Positions 6,396-9,894 of a DNA stretch of 9,894 nt are shown here, one piece after another. A model generated the notes under the pieces. That model had not been told where the DNA came from. It made no database searches and saw only the letters and a list, made by a program, of their open reading frames with translations. This DNA is from Deltaproteobacteria bacterium (GTDB taxonomy: Bacteria; Desulfobacterota; Deferrimicrobia; Deferrimicrobiales; Deferrimicrobiaceae), in the NCBI GenBank assembly GCA_017889845.1, contig JAGGAJ010000060.1:1-9894 (forward strand), written 5' to 3'. Both the position numbers and the translations under genes were made by a program. Every line of letters starts with the position of its first letter. The first letter of the stretch is position 1.

Positions 6396-7694
6396 GTGAA
6401 ACCGATGCGCGCGCCCCTTGCCGACCGGATGCGTCCGGCCACCCTCTCCGACTTCGTCGGGCAGGAGGAACTGCTGGGGGAGGGGAGGTTCCTCTCCTCC
6501 GTCCTGTCCGCGCGGCCCCTCCCCTCCCTCATCTTCTGGGGTCCGCCGGGGTCCGGGAAGACCACCCTCGCGCGTATCCTCGCCGCGGAGACAAATGCCG
6601 TCTTCCTCCCCTACTCCGCCGTCCTCTCCGGGGTAAAGGAGATCAAGGAAGCCATCGCGGACCTGAAGCGGTCCCGCTCCATGGAGGGGATCGCGGCGTC
6701 CCGGCCCGCCATCCTCTTCATCGACGAGATCCACCGCTTCAACAAGGCCCAGCAGGACGCCCTGCTCCCCTTCGTGGAGGACGGCACGGTCACCCTCTTC
6801 GGCACCACCACCGAGAACCCGTCCTTCGAGATCCGCAATGCGCTGCTGTCCCGCTGCCGCGTGCTGGTGCTCTCCCCCCTCCTTCCCGCCCATCTGGAGC
6901 GGATCGTCGCCCGCGCCCTGACGGACCCGGAGCGCGGCCTGGGAAAGCCGGCTTCGTTCCTCGGCCCCGACACGCTGCGGCACATCGTCGCGGTGGCGGA
7001 CGGCGACGCCCGCGTGGCGCTGAACGCCCTCGAGGCGGCGGTGGCGATCGCGCTGCACAAGGGGCTCGCGGCGGTCGACCTGGAGACGGCAGAGGAGGCG
7101 CTGCGGAAAAAAGGGCTCCTCTACGACAAGGACGGGGAAGAGCATTACAACCTGATCTCCGCCCTCCACAAGAGCCTGCGGGGATCGGACCCGGACGCCG
7201 CGCTCTACTGGCTCGCGCGGATGCTCGCCGCGGGGGAGGACCCGCTCTACATCGCGCGGAGGATGATCCGGTTCGCATCGGAGGATGTCGGGAACGCCGC
7301 GCCGGGAGCGCTGCAGATGACGGTTGCGGCAGCGGAAACGTACGAGCGGCTCGGAAGCCCCGAGGGGGAACTGGCCCTGGCGCAGGCGGCTGTGTATCTG
7401 GCCACGGCCCCGAAGAGCAACCGGATCTACACCGCCTGGCAGAAGGCCACGAGGGACGCGGAGAAGGAGGGGACCGCCCCGGTGCCGCTCCACCTCCGGA
7501 ACGCGCCTACGCGGCTGATGAAGGATCTCGGGTACGGAAAGGAGTACCGGTACCCCCACGACTTCGCCGACGCCTTCGTCCCGGAAAACTATTTCCCCGA
7601 GAACCTCGGGAAGAGGAAATATTACGACCCGTCCGATGCGGGGCACGAGAAGGTGATCGCGGAGCGCCTCAAGGCGTGGTGGGGCAGGAAGTAG
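6396..7694 (+). CDS. rarA: Replication-associated recombination protein A (RarA/MgsA), AAA+ ATPase
   Basis: RarA is a cytoplasmic clamp-loader-like AAA+ ATPase, related to yeast Mgs1 and human WRNIP1, that acts on stalled replication forks and single-stranded DNA ends. The 432 residues fit the family (E. coli about 447). Motifs in order: family N-terminus PLADRMRP (7-14), FVGQEELLG (20-28), Walker A GPPGSGKT (49-56), Walker B ILFIDEIHRFNKAQQD (106-121), sensor 1 GTTTENPSFE (136-145) and arginine-finger region LSRCR (151-155). The C-terminal part has HYNLISALHKSLRGSDPDAA and the signature end YRYPHDFADAFVPENYFP. The GTG at 6396 was taken as start; the ATG at 6405, three codons later, is possible. 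GGGGA (6388-6392) is 3 nt from the GTG and 12 nt from the ATG, so it does not settle the choice. It stands alone on the plus strand and converges on the WG-repeat gene. Confidence 0.97.
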   Translation: MKPMRAPLADRMRPATLSDFVGQEELLGEGRFLSSVLSARPLPSLIFWGPPGSGKTTLARILAAETNAVFLPYSAVLSGVKEIKEAIADLKRSRSMEGIAASRPAILFIDEIHRFNKAQQDALLPFVEDGTVTLFGTTTENPSFEIRNALLSRCRVLVLSPLLPAHLERIVARALTDPERGLGKPASFLGPDTLRHIVAVADGDARVALNALEAAVAIALHKGLAAVDLETAEEALRKKGLLYDKDGEEHYNLISALHKSLRGSDPDAALYWLARMLAAGEDPLYIARRMIRFASEDVGNAAPGALQMTVAAAETYERLGSPEGELALAQAAVYLATAPKSNRIYTAWQKATRDAEKEGTAPVPLHLRNAPTRLMKDLGYGKEYRYPHDFADAFVPENYFPENLGKRKYYDPSDAGHEKVIAERLKAWWGRK

Positions 7695-7696
7695 GG

Positions 7697-7714
7697 AGCG
7701 TCAGCGACTGCGCT
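7697..7714. terminator. Short hairpin filling the rarA / WG-gene convergent gap
   Basis: The 20 bp between the two stop codons (7695-7714) holds an inverted repeat: AGCG-T-CAG, loop CGA, CTG-CGCT. The stem is 7 bp with one bulged T. On the plus strand it is followed by TCAA and on the minus strand it is preceded directly by the WG-gene stop codon TGA. There is no clear U-tract on either side, so it is not a classical intrinsic terminator. It may still act as a shared end structure that stabilises both messages or slows polymerase. Confidence 0.35.
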
Positions 7715-8758
7715 TCAATCGCCGGGCGCCCAGACGTAGCTCCCCTTCCGGTCGATGTAGCCGACCTTCCCTCCCGTCTTCACCCGGGCCAGCCCGTCCA
7801 GGAACTCCGCCGCCTCGTCGAACCGAGGTTCGATGACCATCTTCCCGGTGTTGTCGACGTATCCCCACTTCCCGCTGCCCAGGCCGCCGACGTTCACCGG
7901 CGCCAACCCCTCGGTGAATTTCCCGGGGAAGTCGAAGCGCGGCTCGATCACCACCTTCCCTTCCCGGTCGACGAATCCCCACTTCCCCCCCTCGATCCGC
8001 GGCGACGGGACGCGCAGGACCCGCCCCCCCTTGTTGACCGCCGCGAGACCGCCGGAGAACGGGAACGCCCCGTCCCACTTCGTCGGGACGACCACCTTCC
8101 CCGAGCGGTCGATGAATCCCCAGCGGTCGGAGATCATGGCGATCGCCCTCCCGTCGAAGAACGGCATCACGAGGTCGAAGCGGGCCGTGTCGATCGCCAC
8201 CTTCCCGGACCGGTCGATGTAGACCCCCTTGCCGTCCCGGACTACCACGGCGACGCCTTCCGAAAAACTGTAGGCGCTTTCGTAGGCGGGGGGGACCACC
8301 TCCCTTCCCGTCCGGTCCACGAAACCGAACTTGTAGTCGGTCGTGACGACCATGCCCAGACCGTCCGAGAAGGGGTAGACGCCCGCGTATTTCAGCGGCA
8401 CCGCCACCTTGCCCGTCCGGTCGATGTACCCCATGAGGTCCCCCGACTTGACCATCGCGATCCCTTCGCGGAAAACGCCCGCGATGTCGTATTTCGGTTC
8501 GACGACCACCTTCCCCGTGCGGTCGATGTACCCCCACTTCGCGTCGCGCCCCTGTGCGATACGGACCGGCGCCAGTCCCGCGGAGAAGGAGTGGGCGGCG
8601 GCGTAGCGCGGTTCGATGACCACCCGCCCGGAACGGTCGATGTACCCCCACTTTCCGCCCCGCGCGACCGGGTAGAGGCGATCCGGTCCTTCCGCGCCGG
8701 ATGCGGCCGTCGTGAGGGCAAGGAGCACCGCTGTCAGCACCGGGATCATGGTTTTCAT
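7715..8758 (-). CDS. Secreted WG-repeat protein with nine repeats
   Basis: A 347-residue protein made almost entirely of WG beta repeats after a Sec signal peptide. The signal has a short basic start, a hydrophobic core (IPVLTAVLLALTTA, 5-18) and a likely cut near ASGA (19-22). There is no lipobox cysteine, so the mature protein is probably periplasmic or secreted. Nine repeats of the form K-W-G-[YF]-[IV]-D-R-[ST]-G-K-V-V have their Asp at 41, 79, 113, 148, 182, 217, 264, 302 and 336, about 34-38 residues apart, except for a longer 47-residue step between repeats six and seven caused by an Arg/Pro-containing insert. The Trp is lost in repeats 3, 4, 5 and 9. WG repeats form beta-sheet arrays thought to mediate protein binding; the partner is unknown. 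The start at 8758 is supported by an ATGA overlap with the GIY-YIG stop codon and by GGAGG 9 nt upstream. No catalytic motif was seen. Confidence 0.9.
   Translation of the reverse strand: MKTMIPVLTAVLLALTTAASGAEGPDRLYPVARGGKWGYIDRSGRVVIEPRYAAAHSFSAGLAPVRIAQGRDAKWGYIDRTGKVVVEPKYDIAGVFREGIAMVKSGDLMGYIDRTGKVAVPLKYAGVYPFSDGLGMVVTTDYKFGFVDRTGREVVPPAYESAYSFSEGVAVVVRDGKGVYIDRSGKVAIDTARFDLVMPFFDGRAIAMISDRWGFIDRSGKVVVPTKWDGAFPFSGGLAAVNKGGRVLRVPSPRIEGGKWGFVDREGKVVIEPRFDFPGKFTEGLAPVNVGGLGSGKWGYVDNTGKMVIEPRFDEAAEFLDGLARVKTGGKVGYIDRKGSYVWAPGD
7733..8653 (-). repeat. Nine tandem WG-motif coding repeats
   Basis: The repeat array covers residues 36-342 of the WG protein with a period near 34-38 codons. The DNA also repeats: the plus-strand 11-mer CGGTCGATGTA, which encodes YIDR on the other strand, occurs at 7749-7759, 8211-8221, 8418-8428, 8520-8530 and 8634-8644. 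Flanking codons differ between units, so the copies are diverged rather than freshly duplicated. Confidence 0.85.
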
Positions 8759-9030
8759 CCTCCGGATCCTCCGGTCGCCCATGCGAGTTTCCCCTTCCGC
8801 GGAAGTTTCTTCAGCGCAGCCTCGGCCCGGCACGCCTCGGACCGGGTGCGGTACGCCACGCACCGGAGCAGTACCTGGGGCGGATTGGCCCGGGTGAATG
8901 CCGCTCCCTTCCCTTCCCGGTGGGTCCGGAACCGCTCCTGCGGATCCTTCGCGGTGCCGGTGTAGACCTTCCCTCCGCGGCACGCGATCATGTACACCCA
9001 CCAGGTCCCGTCCCGTTTCTCCCGCCCCAT
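8755..9030 (-). CDS. GIY-YIG domain protein, YhbQ/UPF0213-like
   Basis: A small 91-residue protein consisting of one GIY-YIG nuclease domain of the YhbQ (UPF0213) type. It reads WWVYMIACRGGKVYTGTAKD (VYM and YTG standing for GIY and YIG, the latter with Thr as in YhbQ), then QERFRTH with the conserved Arg, GKGAAFTRA, and SEACRAEAALKKL with the expected catalytic Glu and basic helix. In this superfamily the two Tyr, Arg and Glu residues cut DNA with a metal ion; the E. coli relatives are linked to DNA damage, but the role of this group is poorly known. The domain ends soon after KKLPRKGKLAW, slightly shorter than YhbQ. The ATG at 9030 was chosen because it puts the domain at the N-terminus and has GGGAAG (9039-9044) upstream; a GTG at 9087 would add 19 residues without a ribosome binding site. 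The last codons overlap the WG-repeat start. Confidence 0.87.
   Translation of the reverse strand: MGREKRDGTWWVYMIACRGGKVYTGTAKDPQERFRTHREGKGAAFTRANPPQVLLRCVAYRTRSEACRAEAALKKLPRKGKLAWATGGSGG
8768..8772 (-). promoter_or_regulatory. Ribosome binding site of the WG-repeat gene
   Basis: GGAGG on the minus strand lies 9 nt before the ATG at 8758. A second GGAGG (8759-8763) touches that ATG and lies 9 nt before a further in-frame ATG at 8749 (codon 4). Both starts leave a working signal peptide. The ATGA overlap with the upstream stop codon favours 8758. Confidence 0.5.
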
Positions 9031-9108
9031 CCCGCCATCTTCCCACCCCGGATGAGGCAGGGCAACCGATCCAACGTTTCCCCGCACGCCGCCGGTCGGG
9101 GGCGCCGG

Positions 9109-9894
9109 TCATGGCCGCCGGATAGCCGCCGGCCGGCCGCACGAGGGACAGGGAGCGAGCTCCGACCGCCTCCCCATGTATTCCAGGAACGCCGTCAGGT
9201 AGGCGGCGTGGCTCCAGGTCAGGGGGGACACCGACAGCGGGGCGTCGGTGAACGGTTGGACCTGTTCGGCGAGGACCCCGCTCGGCAGGGCGCGTTTCGT
9301 GACCCACAGCAGGATGTCGAGGGCAGGCGCCAGCTCCCCCGCCGCCTTCGCCCGTGCGATGTGCCATTGCGCCATCCAGAGCGTGCAGATGAACCAGGGG
9401 TTTCCAGGGACGCGACCGATGTCCTTCGTGACCTGCTGGTAATGGTCGTCCTCGTACCGGGCGAGCCCCCCCACGTCGGTGCGGACCCAGAGCCGGTCGC
9501 GCACCGCCTCCATCGTCGCCGCGATCCGCGGGTCGTCGGGAGGGTACATCCCGAAATACCAGAGACCGTAGAGGCTGGCGTCCAACGTCCGGTCCGCGTC
9601 GACGTCCCCGTCCCCCCGCAAAGTCACCGCGCGCGCGAAGCGTTCCCACTCCGGCCTGTACAGGAAACGGTCCGCCGCAGCCCGGATCCCGTCCGCCGCG
9701 CTCTTCCACTTCTGCGCGAGGTGCCCCTCGTTGAACCGCCATGCGAACCGGGACGCCGCCACCAGCCCGGCCCACGTCGCCGCCACGGTGAAGGCGTGAA
9801 CGCCGTACCGCTCCTCCCACAGGTCGTAGCTCGGGAGCGGCAGCCCGGTGGCGGGGTCCACGTACGACGCCATCCAGTCGGCCGCCCGCACCAC
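9109..9894 (-). CDS. Glycoside hydrolase family 15 enzyme, C-terminal part (5' end beyond window)
   Basis: The last 261 residues of an (alpha/alpha)6-barrel enzyme of family GH15 (glucoamylase, glucodextranase or trehalase type), which releases glucose from the non-reducing ends of alpha-glucans. The first visible part has the catalytic-acid motif DLWEER (24-29) after GLPLPSYD. The later part has the second catalytic glutamate in LAEQVQPFTDAP (about E210) and the family end motif PLTWSHAAY (224-232). The intervening helices RTLDASLYGLWYFGMYP and GNPWFICTLWMAQWH fit the barrel. The protein ends in CPSCGRPAAIRRP, a CPxCG knuckle not needed for catalysis. The reading frame is open to the right edge with GTG codons at the boundary, but the domain is already under way there, so the true start lies outside. 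A stop at 9109 leaves 78 bp before the GIY-YIG gene. The family is firm, exact substrate not. Confidence 0.92.
   Translation of the reverse strand: MVRAADWMASYVDPATGLPLPSYDLWEERYGVHAFTVAATWAGLVAASRFAWRFNEGHLAQKWKSAADGIRAAADRFLYRPEWERFARAVTLRGDGDVDADRTLDASLYGLWYFGMYPPDDPRIAATMEAVRDRLWVRTDVGGLARYEDDHYQQVTKDIGRVPGNPWFICTLWMAQWHIARAKAAGELAPALDILLWVTKRALPSGVLAEQVQPFTDAPLSVSPLTWSHAAYLTAFLEYMGRRSELAPCPSCGRPAAIRRP

Noticed and set aside
4791..7646. A 951-codon open frame on the minus strand across the YbjT-like and rarA genes
   Set aside because: It is rich in Arg, Gly and Pro, runs antisense to rarA and out of frame with the YbjT-like gene, and has no recognisable domain. GC-rich DNA produces such frames by lack of stop codons.
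7733..8653. The regular repeats as a possible CRISPR array or non-coding satellite
   Set aside because: The period is about 100-115 bp, in frame, and encodes the WG motif. Spacers are not unique inserts and the array is fully coding.
5921..8965. A 1014-codon open frame on the plus strand spanning several genes
   Set aside because: It overlaps rarA in another frame and runs antisense to the WG gene, and its pseudo-repeats are mirror images of the WG repeats. No domain was recognised.
9031..9087. GTG start at 9087 for the GIY-YIG gene
   Set aside because: No ribosome binding site precedes it and the extra 19 residues resemble nothing in YhbQ-type proteins. It remains possible but less likely than the ATG at 9030.
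9085..9110. An 8-bp direct repeat (GACCGGCG twice, 5 bp apart) after the GH15 stop
   Set aside because: It is short, GC-rich and lacks a hairpin with a U-tract. It is expected by chance in this composition.
8759..9820. N-terminal extension of the WG gene frame up to 9820
   Set aside because: The upstream part lies inside the GH15 and GIY-YIG genes in another frame and reads as low-complexity sequence. The signal peptide at 8758 marks the real start.

Overview
The window is GC-rich, roughly two-thirds G+C by eye, and almost completely coding. It looks like chromosomal DNA of a free-living Gram-negative bacterium. The nadK-recN pair, a short stand-alone ArgA-type acetyltransferase, a PmbA homologue and a bacterial GH15 enzyme together suggest a Geobacter-like deltaproteobacterium (Desulfuromonadota or a related uncultured lineage). 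That placement is inference from gene content. I see no tRNA, rRNA, CRISPR array, insertion sequence or attachment site.

Left block, positions 1-4784, minus strand: a tightly packed run read from right to left. It holds NAD kinase (nadK), the RecN DNA repair ATPase, a short N-acetylglutamate synthase-like GNAT enzyme (argA-like), a PmbA/TldE-like protein, and a HAD-family pyrimidine-5'-nucleotidase-like phosphatase that runs off the left edge. Junctions are 13 bp, a 4-bp ATGA overlap, an 8-bp overlap and an 8-bp gap, so one transcript with translational coupling is likely.

Middle block, positions 4859-7694: a YbjT-like protein (NAD(P)-binding Rossmann domain plus DUF2867) on the minus strand is divergent from rarA, the AAA+ ATPase that acts at stalled replication forks, on the plus strand. 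A 73-bp gap between them must hold both promoters. RecN and RarA place two genome-maintenance ATPases close together, but nothing shows co-regulation.

Right block, positions 7715-9894, minus strand: the C-terminal part of a GH15 glucoamylase-type enzyme entering from the right edge, then a small YhbQ/UPF0213-type GIY-YIG protein, then a secreted nine-repeat WG protein whose ATG overlaps the GIY-YIG stop codon. The WG gene converges on rarA with only 20 bp between stop codons, and those 20 bp almost exactly fit a short hairpin.

Overall this is mostly core metabolism and genome maintenance. I do not see a convincing new defence, mobile or biosynthetic system. The points most worth a second look are the WG-repeat protein and its coupling to a GIY-YIG nuclease, the argA-like gene inside a nadK-recN operon, a PmbA homologue with no TldD in sight, the shared hairpin at the convergent junction, and -10-like elements so close to two start codons that the mRNAs could be leaderless.
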